From Anniella stebbinsi (lineage: Eukaryota; Chordata; Lepidosauria; Squamata; Anniellidae), in the NCBI GenBank assembly GCA_029215795.1, contig JARDYH010000001.1:116028533-116092532 (forward strand): a stretch of DNA of 64,000 bases. Direction: 5' to 3'. Each line of letters begins with the position of its first letter. Position 1 is the stretch's first letter. Under the pieces are notes generated by a model that saw only the letters and a list, made by a program, of their open reading frames with translations, was not told where the DNA came from and made no database searches. Made by a program: the position numbers and the translations under genes. Positions 48,501 through 58,463 of this stretch are shown piece after piece.

Positions 48501-49867
48501 AACTATGCAATGTTGTGTTGGCTTTGCAGGTAAATTCTACTCACTGGTTTTCCCTCTAGCTTTACACGATTCCGTCACCATGTAGTTCTTGTCTCATGTC
48601 TTCTCCCCCCCCCCCCTTTCATGTGTTATTTTGCTATGGGGAAAATATGGTATTTTTGGCAGTCATGTGATGAAATCACCATTGTTTCCCTTGTAGTCCT
48701 TCCATTATGCTATGTTCTGCTTTGTGTGGGCGGGTGTTAGGCGGTACAGCATTGATGTCAATGCTGTACCGAAGATCAGTTGGGAGTGTCCCCTCTGCTC
48801 CTGCTTGGCTCCATATTTCAGGAATTCCTAAGCAGATGGGCAATGGGAAGGGGATGGTGGTTGCAACAGACGTGAACCGATGCAACGCATTTCCATTTAA
48901 TCCCCCTATTCAAATGAGAAAAGTGTTACTGTTGCTTTTAACGTGTTTTCAGATGGGAGGGAAATCATCCTGAAAGGCTCCATCCACCCTTTTCAAAGGG
49001 CGTATAGTGTTATGCATAACAAGAAAAACTGGCTGTGTGAAGACCTTATGTCAATCCTGAAAAGAATCCAGAACAGGAAGAAGTTGTAAATTGTGGGAGA
49101 AAATGCATTGTCTGAAGACGCTCTTGATATTTTGGTCCTGGCCCCTTTGCCTTTGCCCCTACCCATCACTGGGATGTGGCCCCAAGAAGTTTCCCACCCC
49201 TGCTTTAGGTTAACAAAACAGTGGTTAGAATGTGACAACAAGCCCACTTTAGATAGCAAACAATCTTCTTTTGTGACTTGTGTTTACAGCATAATATATT
49301 ATACAGTCAGTCTAGTTTCTCTGCTCTGATAACCTAATGATCATTTGGAATTTAAATCTTAATGGAAATTAACTCAAGCCCAGGCCAAAAAGATTGATTT
49401 TAATTGCATTCAGAATCAAACTGTTTGTACATTCATTGGCAAAACTGTATATATCGTATTTCCTGTGTTTATTATGGGTTGCATTGTAGGAACTTAATAG
49501 AAGGTCCTCTAACTATCAGTTTGGTTTGATATAACCATACTCCATGGATTTTAAACAGTAGATGTTTTACAAACTATTTAAGGCAGAAGTATCATGCAAG
49601 TATGGATTTTAAAAAATCTGTGAAATAAATAAAGGCACAGTCTTCCTTCAGTTTATTCTGAAAGGAAAGTCTAGTCTATAGCAAGGGGAGTACAGAATGC
49701 TTTAAAGTGTTGATAAATAGCGGAAGTCATCTTACTTACAGGGCCCCGTTATTTTGATTGTCTGTTGGCAGGATGTATGAATGATTAGTGTCAATATGAC
49801 AGTTTCTGTAAATCTTTCTACCACATTTCTATGTTTACAAGACAAACCATAGTCCATCCATATATTT

Positions 49868-49958
49868 TGTATACTGAAGGTTCCAGGTTCAGTCCCTGGC
49901 ATCCCATGAAAGGGTCAGATGCCAGAGACTGAAATTTGAAATATTCTAGGCTGACATC
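49868..49958 (+). mobile_element. tRNA-derived SINE, left part
   Basis: AGGTTCCAGGTTCAGTCCCTGGCA contains a B-box-like GGTTCAGTCC. The body follows to about 49958, where an L2 copy interrupts it; the SINE end (TAGTATAAGGCAGATTCC) resumes at 50432-50480. Same family as 22630. Confidence 0.7.
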
Positions 49959-49959
49959 C

Positions 49960-50246
49960 GTTACCCAGAGGACCTTTTCTTCTGCCGCTCCCAGACTGTG
50001 GAATGACCTGCCGGAGGAGACTAGTCAACTTAACAGTCTTTTAGAATTTAAGAAAGCCATAAAGACTATTCTCTTCTGGCGGGCATATCCAGTGGAATTT
50101 TAGAACGTTTTAAGGATGTTTTTAGGATGTTTTAGGATGTTTTAATGCAGTTTTAATAATATGTGTCATGTTTTAATCAGTTTTATGTATTTTATCATAT
50201 TGTTGTTCCCCGCCTCGATCCAGACAGAGAGGCGGTTAAGAAATAA

Positions 50247-50281
<35 letters not shown>
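49960..50281 (+). mobile_element. L2 3' fragment with hairpin and (ATT)n tail, inserted in a SINE
   Basis: GTTACCCAGAGGACCTTTTC...GACCTGCCGGAGGAGACTAG is the end of the L2 coding region. The 3' UTR, hairpin CCCCGCCTC/GAGAGGCGG and (ATT)n (50247-50280) follow. Nearly identical in extent to the copy at 34374. Confidence 0.92.
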
Positions 50282-50284
50282 ATG

Positions 50285-50431
50285 CAACAATGCAAAATTA
50301 ATCAAATACATAAAACTGTTTAAAAGAGCATATAAAACTGATACAATATTAAAATAACAATTACACTCATGACATCTTAATATTCTTAGGTTTAAAATTC
50401 ATCTGGGTAGGTCTGCTGGAAGAGATTAGTA
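50285..50431 (-). mobile_element. Antisense L2 3' UTR piece, tail to tail with the preceding copy
   Basis: AAATACATAAAACTG repeats and TTAAAATTCATCTGGGTAGG match positions 240-350 of the full-length copy in the same (antisense) orientation. It lacks its own hairpin and tail. It could be a second insertion into the tail of the first or a rearranged part of the same event. Confidence 0.7.
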
Positions 50432-50482
50432 GGCAGATGCACAAGTAGTTTGACCTAGTATAAGGCAGATTCCCGTGTTCTT
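50432..50482 (+). mobile_element. tRNA-derived SINE, right end
   Basis: GACCTAGTATAAGGCAGATTCC matches the 3' end of the SINE at 22630-22835 and completes the copy begun at 49868. Confidence 0.65.
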
Positions 50483-50680
50483 ATAAAAGTTGCTCAATAA
50501 CCTACCTATTCTGATTTTTTATTATAGTTATCTGGTTGATTCAGTGACACAGCTAAAAATAGTTATTTACTGGCTTTTGCAGACCTAGATCCATAGGACA
50601 ATGCCCAAAAAACCTACTATTAGATATTAAGAACTATTAAATTAGCCCAGGTTTTTAAATCCATCCATTGTCCTATGTGG

Positions 50681-50758
50681 GAGCCTATCTACCCTACTGC
50701 TTTAAAACGGTTTATAACACTTTATAAACTGTTTTAAAGCAGTAGCGTAGATAGGCTC
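50681..50758. repeat. Foldback with ~35-bp stem
   Basis: GAGCCTATCTACCCTACTGC... at the left pairs with ...GCAGTAGCGTAGATAGGCTC at the right with only three mismatches. The loop is a few bases near 50718. Probably a miniature element; no flanking duplication was confirmed. Confidence 0.85.
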
Positions 50759-50904
50759 TCAGTTGCTGCATCCCTGGAAGACATCCTAAAAGGCTTGTAG
50801 TAACAATTGATAGTTGTAATTACATTCTTGCAAGAGAATCCTGATTCTAATATGTTATCATTTCTTCATTGAGTTGATTTAAAACAAATCCAGAACTGTA
50901 ACCA

Positions 50905-51062
50905 TTCATTCAGAATTTTTGTATCCTGCCCTTTTTCCAGTTCTGGAACACAGAGTGACTAACAACAAAATTCAACAAAACAACCATAAATATAATTAAA
51001 ATCACTATACTTAAAGTAGAGTAAAGCAGCAGTGGTAAAACGCACCTAAACACACTTTATAT
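50905..51062 (-). mobile_element. Old L2 fragment, first half (split by a hAT-like element)
   Basis: Antisense L2 3' UTR with AACAAAATTCAACAAAACAA-type sequence. It continues after 51343 into antisense coding sequence. Confidence 0.65.
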
Positions 51063-51335
51063 TAGGGGTGGTTACATGGGAGCTGTATGTGGCTCTTCCC
51101 ACTTCCTGCTGCCACCCCTCCTTCTGTTATTATGGCAGTGACAAAAACATCAGCGGTTTGCCACCAAAATCAGCAGCAAATTTCTACTACAACCGAAAGG
51201 GGTCAAATCTCACGTGTTTTGAAGGGCATTTTGGCTGTTTTAGGCTTCTTTAACAGTTTGGGAGCTTTCTAAATGGCGCCCCACAGATCCTGGGGTGAAA
51301 ATGACCCCCAGACTGCCCACAGTTTCCCACCCCTG
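51063..51335. mobile_element. 273-bp hAT-like element inserted in L2
   Basis: Terminal repeats TAGGGGTGG / CCACCCCTG (right end read CCCACCCCTG). The 8-bp flanks CTTTATAT (51055-51062) and CTTGATAT (51336-51343) agree at 7 of 8. L2 sequence lies on both sides, giving an independent check on the borders. No transposase. Confidence 0.8.
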
Positions 51336-51343
51336 CTTGATAT

Positions 51344-51865
51344 CAAAGTCCAAATTCCTGAAGAAATACAAATGTCTTCAGACTTTATTTGAACAATTGG
51401 ACTTTGCAGGCAGACCTGATCCCACCTAGGAGGGAGTTCCATACTCTGTCTTGTGTCACCACCTTTCTAGCCTCCGCTATTAGCAGGACCATGAACAAGG
51501 CATCCCCTGATAACCATAAGCCATGGATTATAAGCCAAGGGGAAGGCGCACCATCAAGTATGTGGGGTCCGAAGTCATTTAGGGCTTATATGCCAATAGC
51601 AAGGCCTTAAATTTAGAGTGGTAGCTCATTGGCAGTCAATGCAGTGCTTTCAAGATCAGGGTAATATTTTTTCTTACTGCTTTCACCAGCAGCCAGGCTG
51701 GAGCATTCTGTACCAGCTGCAGCATCCAGACCATCTTCAAGGGTAGTCCCACATAGAGCAGATTGCAGTTATCTATCCAGGATGTTACTGAAGTATGATT
51801 TCTGGGGACAGGCTTTCTCAAACCAGGAACAGCCTTAGCAAAGATTACGGTGATTAGTATTCTCT
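51344..51865 (-). mobile_element. Old L2 fragment, second half
   Basis: Antisense of the L2 C-terminal coding region (GAGGGAGTTCCATACTCTG, GCTCATTGGCAGTCAATGCA, CATTCTGTACCAGCTGCAGC, CACATAGAGCAGATTGCAGT). The 88-codon minus frame 51902-51636 keeps short RT-like pieces (NLLYVGLPLK, LQLVQNAPAWL). Heavily decayed. Confidence 0.8.
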
Positions 51866-53257
51866 TCTGAATCATTTGAAAAACAAGAAATTTCATTCCC
51901 AACTGCCAGCATTCCCCACCTCCCCCACCAAATGATTACATGAGCCCATAGCAAGTAATCTTTTGGTAGTTTTCCCCTTGTTCCCCCTTTTGTTGGATAT
52001 GTTCACCAAATACATTGTTGTATCTCAGTTTTGCATTGGGCTGAGGCAATAATCGGAGCAGCAGCATTTTGAAAGACAGGAAATAATCTTCTCAATTGAT
52101 AAGTTACTGTTTTATCCATACCTTGCTTAGAGCATAATCAGGACAAGGTATGTTCACACATCATATGAATGCAGTTGTACGGAAGTAGGTTGGGCCAACC
52201 CAGGTTCTCTTCCTGGTTACACTGACATTGTTGAACTGCCAGTCTGATTTGGCTATGTGATGATGTCATTGAGGGCCAGCAAAACTAATTTGAAGTGAGG
52301 GCAGTGCTTCCTGAAAAGGAGAATATGCTATTTTTCCAAGTACAGATATAAGAGTTATGACACAAGTTGCTCATTCTTAATTTTTAAACAGATGTTTTAT
52401 TGAGACAAAAACCTATGCTGATAAGCCATTGCTAGTCAACATTGGTATTCAACTTGGAAAGGTTGATAAAATTCTCTGAACACTATTTTTAGACAACATA
52501 ATCCAAAGGGAAGGAATCATCCACCCATGTAGAAAGGTGGTGAATAAATCTGCAATTTTTGTCTCATTCAGCCAGTCACTTTGTTACAATAACGTAATTG
52601 TTGAGGAAATGAAAAGATGTTATGGAGAAATTTGAAATGAAAATGGACAGAAACAAATACTATTTGCTTTATTCTTCCATGCATAGAAAGATATTATGGC
52701 ATGCAAATTTAAATAAAAGAATGGCACTCACTTTACATATATTGTAAAGTGATAGGATATCATAATTTATTGTGAATTAGAATATAAGTAAATAATCTAG
52801 AATGCAAAGTAATAGGATGCAGAGGGGGCGCGGAAGGAGATGTGTTCAGTAAGGTCTTTTAAGTGGTAGCATTTATCAAGAACAGCAACGTTCCTTCTAC
52901 TGCTTACAGATGTATATTCAGGAGGGGAAGTGTTTAGAGCAGTCAGCTAAAGGGAAGGAAACTTAAGTGCTCATGTTATGATAAATTAGTCACTTATAGC
53001 AGATATCATTATTATAGGAAGTGTTTGGCTCATTTATTGTAAGATAGTCCAATGTATAAAATGCAGAGCATTTTAGTTTTTACAGTGTTAAGTCCACTAA
53101 ATGCTGCAGTTGAGTATTAAAGAAGGAGAAAGCATTCCTGCCCCTTCATTGTCATTAACTTAATGTCTGTTTACTTAATTGAATTTTCACTGTGTTTTAT
53201 GTCATGTTCATTTCCTTTTTGTTTTAGTTTGCCTGTGAATCTCCAGAAGAAACTTTG
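51866..53257. other. Unassigned stretch left of the DIRS-like element
   Basis: No exon or transposon end was recognised. Confidence 0.5.
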
Positions 53258-53260
53258 TGT

Positions 53261-53414
53261 TCTTCTTCGTGGACTCAGTGCATCACACATATGGGCTCTG
53301 CGCCTGCGTGGAGCCTGTCTCGGAAACTTCTATAGCTAAGGCAAATGTTTTTTTTGGCGGGAACCCCTCCCCCACTGTCTATTGACTCCGTGTTCCCGCC
53401 TTTCTCCTCAGTTC
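53261..53414 (+). repeat. Left inverted terminal repeat of the DIRS-like element
   Basis: From TCTTCTTCGTGGACTCAGTG to CTTTCTCCTCAGTTC. Over 53299-53414 it matches the complement of 58911-59033 with only a few differences. The outer about 35 bases are more diverged from the right end but closely match the internal complementary region at 58721-58757. Confidence 0.9.
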
Positions 53415-53537
53415 TTTTTCGACTGCCTTGCTGAAAGGATGTCTTGTTGGGAACTTCTGTCTTTCTCCTGAGGAGAAAGCTTTAGAGTGCTAAGGTTTTT
53501 AGTTATTTTACTTAGTTTTTAGTTCATTTTTAGTCTT

Positions 53538-53690
53538 TATTTATTTATTTATTTATTACATTAGTATACCGCCCCACAGCCGAAGCTGTATGGGCGGTTT
53601 ACATGAGATTAAAACAATTAAAAACAATATACAAAAATTAAAGCAGCAAAAACATACAAAGTACACACGTACATTTAAAACAATATAATT
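53538..53690 (-). mobile_element. L2 3' fragment inserted in the DIRS-like element (1)
   Basis: (ATTT)n, then ATACCGCCCCACAGCCGAAG and GTATGGGCGGTTTAC, the antisense of the second L2 hairpin type (ACCGCCC/GGGCGGT), followed by AATTAAAACA-rich 3' UTR. About 150 bp. Confidence 0.82.
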
Positions 53691-53777
53691 TATTGTTATT
53701 ATATTCTTAGATATTTTATTCTCCAGCAATCTTGGATCGTGTTGAGGGAAATCGCACAGCTATTAAGGCCCCTTTTC

Positions 53778-53870
53778 AAAATGTGTTAAGTGCGTCAGCA
53801 AGCTTCCCCAGCAGACAGACTTTTCTCTGTTTAATTTGTTTTGGAAGAGGCTCAGGTCATCGAAACCTGT
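53778..53870 (+). pseudogene. Gag-like Cys/His remnant of the DIRS-like element
   Basis: Reads KCVKCVSKLPQQTD and then, one phase over, LCLICFGRGSGHR: a C-x2-C then C-x2-C-x5-H pattern of the kind found in DIRS gag proteins as a putative zinc-binding module. The phase change shows a small indel. The assignment rests on spacing and on position between the left ITR and the RT. Confidence 0.5.
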
Positions 53871-53877
53871 CGCTACT

Positions 53878-53878
<1 letters not shown>

Positions 53879-53915
<37 letters not shown>

Positions 53916-54119
53916 TACATTGATATACCACCCCATAGCCAAAGCTCTCTGGGTGGTTTACAAAATTTAGAACCATAAACATAAGACAGCTGACATTTAA
54001 AACATTTAAAACTGTTAAGCCTGGCTACAAATTCAGTTAAAACCTCAACTTAAGCTGTTGAAATGCCTGGGAGAAAAGTTTTGACCTGGCGCTGAAAAGA
54101 TAACCGTGTTGGCGCCAGG
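53879..54119 (-). mobile_element. L2 3' fragment inserted in the DIRS-like element (2)
   Basis: (ATT)n at 53879-53912, then ATACCACCCCATAGCCAAAG and CTCTCTGGGTGGTTTAC (hairpin of the second subfamily), 3' UTR, and antisense of the protein end up to TTGGCGCCAGGT, the same block as in the sense copy at 56060-56092. Confidence 0.88.
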
Positions 54120-54214
54120 TCTGTGGATAAAAGCTCTAGAAGCCATGGTTTCTTCCAGACAATCGTTACACTTATAGCACAGGCTCCTCGATCTACTGGA
54201 GACATGGTCATGCC

Positions 54215-55010
54215 TCATTCCGATCTTCCAACATTTGGATGGTCCCCAGGCTGTATCTACAGCAAGAGGGATATCTAAGAAGGCAGGAGCCTTCTGGGGC
54301 TGATCGCATGGAGCGATTCTACGGAGGAGAGCCCCTCTGCGTCCTCGGACCCTGACTCTATTATGAAGGGTCATTCCAATCTTCCAACATTTGGATGCTC
54401 CCCAGGCTGTATCTACAGCAAGAGGGATATCTAAGAAGGCAGGAGCCTTCTGGGGCTGATCGCATGGAGCAATTCTACAGAGGAGAGCCCCTCTGCGTCC
54501 TCGGACCCTGACTCTATTATGAAGGATCATTCTGATCTTCCAACATTTGGATGCTCCCCAGGCTGTATCTACAGCAAGAGGGATATCTAAGAAGGCAGGA
54601 GCCTTCTGGGGCTGATCGCATGGAGCGATTCTACAGAGGAGAGCCCCTCTGCGTCCTCGGACCCTGACTCTATTATGAAGGGTCATTCTGATCTTCCAAC
54701 ATTTGGATGCTCCCCAGGCTGTATCTACGGTAAGAGGGATATCTAAGAAGGCAGGAGCCTTCTGGGGCTGATCGCATGGAGCAATTCTACGGAGGAGAGC
54801 CCCTCTGCGTCCTCGGACCCTGACTCTGACCATGGGTCATTCCGATCGTCCAGTGTTTGGACACTCCCTAGCTGTCTCTACAGTGAAAAGGATATCTAAG
54901 AAGGCCAGGTTACATAGGACTTCTTTGGACTGATCACTTGGAGCGATTCTATGGATGAGAGCCCCTCAGTGTCTTCGGACTCCCACCCTAACCATAGGTC
55001 ATTCCGATCT
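54215..55010. repeat. 156-bp tandem units in the gag-like part of the DIRS-like element
   Basis: The site GATCTTCCAACATTTGGAT (or its variant) recurs at 54222, 54378, 54534, 54690, 54844 and 55006: spacings 156, 156, 156, 154 and 162. The first four units differ at a handful of sites; the last two are diverged and look like the ancestral single-copy sequence. 156 bp is 52 codons, so amplification keeps phase. All three + frames of the repeated unit contain stops, while one minus frame (54833-54045) is open for 262 codons. That antisense frame is most likely a by-product of the repeat. Confidence 0.9.
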
Positions 55011-55890
55011 TCCAACATCTGGATACTCTCTACCTGTGTTTGTACAGCTAGAGAGAGACCAGGTTTCAACTCCTCTGCAGCTGTTAAGCCCCCCCCCCCG
55101 ATACCAAGGGTAGCCCCTTTGGTGACGATGACTTAACTGGCTCCTTTGGTACCGAGGTCTAAGCTCTCGATACTGGAGCTTCTAACATGCATCTTCGACG
55201 TCAAGATGAGACGTCTAGCAGGCAGAATCGACATCACAGTGTGAGACTCAACTGCCTCCTTCGGTACCAAGCTCCTTGGTGCTGAGCGCAATGGTGCCAA
55301 TCTCTTGGTACCAAGAAGAGACGTCTAACATGCAGCTTGAAGTAGACATCTCTCCACCAAATTAATTAGCACAGCCATTACAGGCTAGCTGCCAATTACA
55401 GGGTTGCTCCCTAGAGCTGCTACAATTGGAGTGCTATGATTTCAACAGAGAGAGTTTTTATGCCTGTGATGTCTAGGTGCATCATTCTTGGGTCCCTGTA
55501 AAAAAAAAAAAAAAAAAAAACTGGGTTGCCTCCCCCGAGAATACCAGTACAGAGATTGGCATCAGTTATGAGAGGGACACCTCTTGCAATGGACCCGTAA
55601 CTCCCATACTAGGCATCGATACCAACTTCTATATTGGTACATATGCCTTTCTCGATACTGAGCAGCTCCATCGGTATCGCGATTGCCACTGGAGGAAGTT
55701 TTCTCGCAACTCCCTCTAGTTCTACCGAGATCACTGTCATTGTGACCTGTCCACAGGGCTCAACCATTGACTCATGATACCATCGTGAATGCGTCAGTAC
55801 ATCCACCTAGCTCTTCTCCTTCCCAGCCCCACTCTGTGGGGTGTCAAAAAGTTCAGCTTGGAGAAGATGGGTTTAATCATAGAACTAAAC
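55011..55890 (+). pseudogene. Gag-like remnant with repeated GGTACC/GTACCGA motifs
   Basis: Continues the gag region between the tandem units and the third L2 insertion. Sequence such as GGTACCGAGG, GGTACCAAGC, GACGTCTAGC and TCGATACTG recurs, giving a Ser/Val/Pro/Lys-rich low-complexity reading with no intact frame. A poly-A run at 55501-55520 looks like a later expansion. Function inferred only from position. Confidence 0.4.
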
Positions 55891-55892
55891 CT

Positions 55893-56319
55893 GATGGAAC
55901 GCCTTTCCCGACATGAACCTACCCGAACACTACGTTCAACATCTAAGGCCCTCCTCCGAGTGCCTCCTCCGAGGGAAGCTCGGAGGTCGGCAACAAGAGA
56001 GAGGGCCTTCTCTGTGGTGGCTCCCCAATTGTGGAACGATCTCCCTGACGAGGCCCGCCTGGCGCCAACATTGTTATCTTTTCGGCGCCAGGTCAAGACT
56101 TTCCTCTTCTCTCAGGCATTTGGCAATATCTGAGGAGCCTGGGGTTGTTTTGTTTTGTTTTTGTAGTTTTTTTGAAGTGTTGAAGTGGTTTTTAAATGTA
56201 CAGATTGTGTGTATGTTGTATGTTTTTGCTGTTTTAATTTTTGTATATTGTTTTTAATTGTTTTTAATCCTATGTAAACCGCCCAGAGAGCTTCGGCTAT
56301 GGGGCGGTATACAAATGTA

Positions 56320-56362
<43 letters not shown>
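55893..56362 (+). mobile_element. L2 3' fragment inserted in the DIRS-like element (3), sense
   Basis: Encodes the end of the L2 protein in an open frame (55789-56133): ERLSRHEPTRTLRSTSKALL, RERAFSVVAPQLWNDLPDEA, FRRQVKTFLFSQAF. Then come the 3' UTR, hairpin ACCGCCC/GGGGCGGT at 56278-56309 and (AAT)n at 56323-56362. Flanking AAACCTGAT (about 55886) and AAACCTGGT (56363) are a probable target duplication. Second hairpin subfamily, well preserved. Confidence 0.92.
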
Positions 56363-56364
<2 letters not shown>

Positions 56365-56523
56365 CCTGGTTCCCCTCAATCCTTAAAGAGCTCTCAGTCA
56401 GACTCAACATTGCTCTCTTCTGCATCGCCTGTTGATGGGGTGCTGTACAGAGTGGAGCCTCCTTTGGAAGACCTATATCATTCTCTGATTTAATATTTGG
56501 TCCACTCCTCTACAGATCTCTTA

Positions 56524-56760
56524 AACCTGTTCTGGATTTGAGACGGCTCCATACGTACATCAGAACCACAAATTTCTGATGACACATGAAGCCCTGCCCC
56601 AGAGTATTTACAAAATGTATGGCACTGGTCCTTCCGTTCATTTGCCTTCAAGGGGTAGAAATCTACCCATATTTAGACAACTGGCTTCTGGTGGCATCCT
56701 CGAAGGAAATGCTATCGAAGGCAAAGTGACTACTCAATTTATTGAGCTCTTTGGGCCTCA
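56524..56760 (+). pseudogene. DIRS-like reverse transcriptase remnant with YLDN active site
   Basis: Two RT pieces. 56524-56575 reads KPVLDLRRLHTYIRTTNF, the conserved start of the DIRS palm region. From about 56592 comes PCPRVFTKCMALVLPF, then GVEIYPYLDNWLLVASS, the motif C region, with YLDN (56670-56681) where active DIRS enzymes have two aspartates. A little further (about 56735-56790), in a shifted phase, GLIVNTESRLTL is the block that follows motif C. The part between the two pieces, which should hold motifs A and B, is missing: an internal deletion near 56577. The enzyme would synthesise DNA on element RNA; this copy cannot. Confidence 0.8.
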
Positions 56761-57620
56761 TAGTGAACACAGAATCCAGACTCACTCTGGATCTAACAAC
56801 CCTACATCAGTGTACTTGCACAGACTATTTGCTACGAGGCATGCGTTTTCCCACTTCCTCCCCCATCTCAAGTCCTCATACAAACACTTTCCTGTTCAAC
56901 TGGGAATGACTTTGCAGCCCTCATTTTTCCTCTCATTCCATGAGTACTGTGGTATGATAATATTAATACTGTGTAGTCCACACAGTCTCCATCATAGTCA
57001 CCCCTTGGTGGCCGAGACAGGTGTGGCTCACTCTACTTCTGAAGATATCAGCCAATGGCGACCAATCGGGTTACTATCAGCTCCGCTGCAGCTCCGAAGG
57101 GAGAAAAAAAAAAGTCGTGGTAAGTACCCAATTTTTTTAAAACCGGAGCTTCAGAGATTTGCTCCTGGATGGCTTCGGGATGCCAGCTGCATCATATAGA
57201 TGACCTGCTGCCACTCCGGATACACCCCGACCGGGGGCAAAACTCTCATCAAGATGTACCCAGACTGTAATTCCTAAATGGGCAATCTTTTGTCTTACAG
57301 CACCTGAGTGGGTAGAAGAAAATGAATCTAGGGAAGCCTGACCCTGACACAACAGGAGAGTGGCTTTTGTCTTGCAAGGAGATCTGCTGGGCAGCTGATG
57401 AGGAAGCAGGATGTGCTTGGATGTAATTTAGACTGCCTCCAAACACATAAGAATACAGACAACTGGAGACTGACTGAGGAATCTGTCAGTCAAGCTGTGA
57501 GCTTACTGATGTTACTTGGTTGGGCATTGCCCCCTTTGGGAAATCCCGGTGGGGGCATTGCCCCGCCTCCCCCCCCCCGTAGTTTACGCCCCTGCATATG
57601 CTCAGACCCATGGCATGGGT
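56761..57620 (+). other. Inner DIRS-like segment, unassigned, possibly with an insertion
   Basis: Expected to hold RNase H and, in many DIRS elements, a methyltransferase-like domain. I cannot align either with confidence. GAAAAAAAAAAGTCGTGGTAAG at 57102 and an unrelated-looking part at 57150-57590, ending in C-rich sequence, suggest a further inserted repeat. Confidence 0.45.
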
Positions 57621-58375
57621 ATCCCAATACCGTAACTATTTTCGACATGAGATCGATTCCCGATTCCATTTTTTCATCCAGCCTGTAGCCTGGCAATGAA
57701 GAAGTCATGTACAGCACAATGGGATTTTTTTCTAAATACATGGATCTTCAGGGCCTCAAGCCCCATTCAGCCTCCTTAACGATGTCCTTACACTTTACAC
57801 CCCCTATACACTATAGGGCTAATATAGTTGTCGATATGCGGGTATTTGACTGCTTTACCTGTTTTTGCACCAACCCCGTTGTTAGGGGTTCCTCTGGGCA
57901 TTATGAATCTGGCTCCTCTAATTAGGAGTTTCATTCTGGCATGGAGTTTCTCTGTCATGCCACAATCTCTGACATTGAAACCAGTTAAACCAATGGCACC
58001 TACAGATATCACATTAATTTTCTTAGAAAGTTGTTTTCTGATGGCTATATCAACACTACGCAGATCGAGTGAATTAGCTGCCTCAGTATTGATGCACCCT
58101 ACCTGGGCTTCCACACAGGGCTAGAACTGACAAATTTCATAAGACGCAAGAGTTGCAATGACTCGCGGAATGGATTGTACATGCTATTAAACTGCCCTAC
58201 GAGTTGAGGGCTTGCAACTCATTGGTCCGGTAACAGCTAAGTCGATGCGCAGTGCATCGAAGTCTGTATCTTTCGCAGGGGATTGTCGATCCCGGACTTA
58301 TGTAAGGCAGCTATTTGGTATGAGTCCTTTAACTTCATTATATGCTACCACTTGATTGTTTGTACCAGGACAAAC
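57621..58375 (+). pseudogene. DIRS-like tyrosine recombinase remnant
   Basis: The frame at 57828-58124 contains FLESCFLMAISTLRRSSELA: the first catalytic Arg region of DIRS tyrosine recombinases (RR at 58059-58064). Further on, in other phases, come VTAKSMRSASKSVSF (58228-58275; the H-x-x-R box with Lys where His is expected, Arg kept) and DLCKAAIWYESFNFIICYHL (58295-58354; the final box with the presumed catalytic Tyr kept, His changed to Cys). In the family the enzyme integrates a circular DNA intermediate. Frameshifts and stops make this copy inactive. Confidence 0.8.
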
Positions 58376-58416
58376 TGCAATTTGGGGCAAGCAATTTCAT
58401 TGTCTTGTGAGGGAAC

Positions 58417-58419
<3 letters not shown>

Positions 58420-58463
<44 letters not shown>

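Larger units (their letters stand above)
41376..49865. other. 8.4 kb almost free of recognisable repeats
   Basis: Apart from the dinucleotide run at 45538, the hairpin at 43499 and one short foldback at 45104, no transposon end, exon or tandem array was recognised. A block CCCACCCAACTKAAGCCCTT with flanking similarity occurs near 43780 and 44680, so an unnamed dispersed repeat may be present. GGTTTAATTAATTAAACC (47991-48008) is a perfect palindrome. Short frames have no domain. Confidence 0.5.

Noticed and set aside
54045..54833. 262-residue Arg-rich repeat protein on the minus strand
   Set aside because: The frame exists only because a 156-bp unit without stops in that phase was multiplied inside a DIRS-like element. 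It is antisense to gag and shows no known domain, so it is recorded as a finding, not as a gene.
56579..57199. 206-codon + strand frame as a host gene
   Set aside because: The DIRS RT motifs (YPYLDN, VFTKCM) are read in a different phase from this frame, so its translation is a shadow of the decayed RT.
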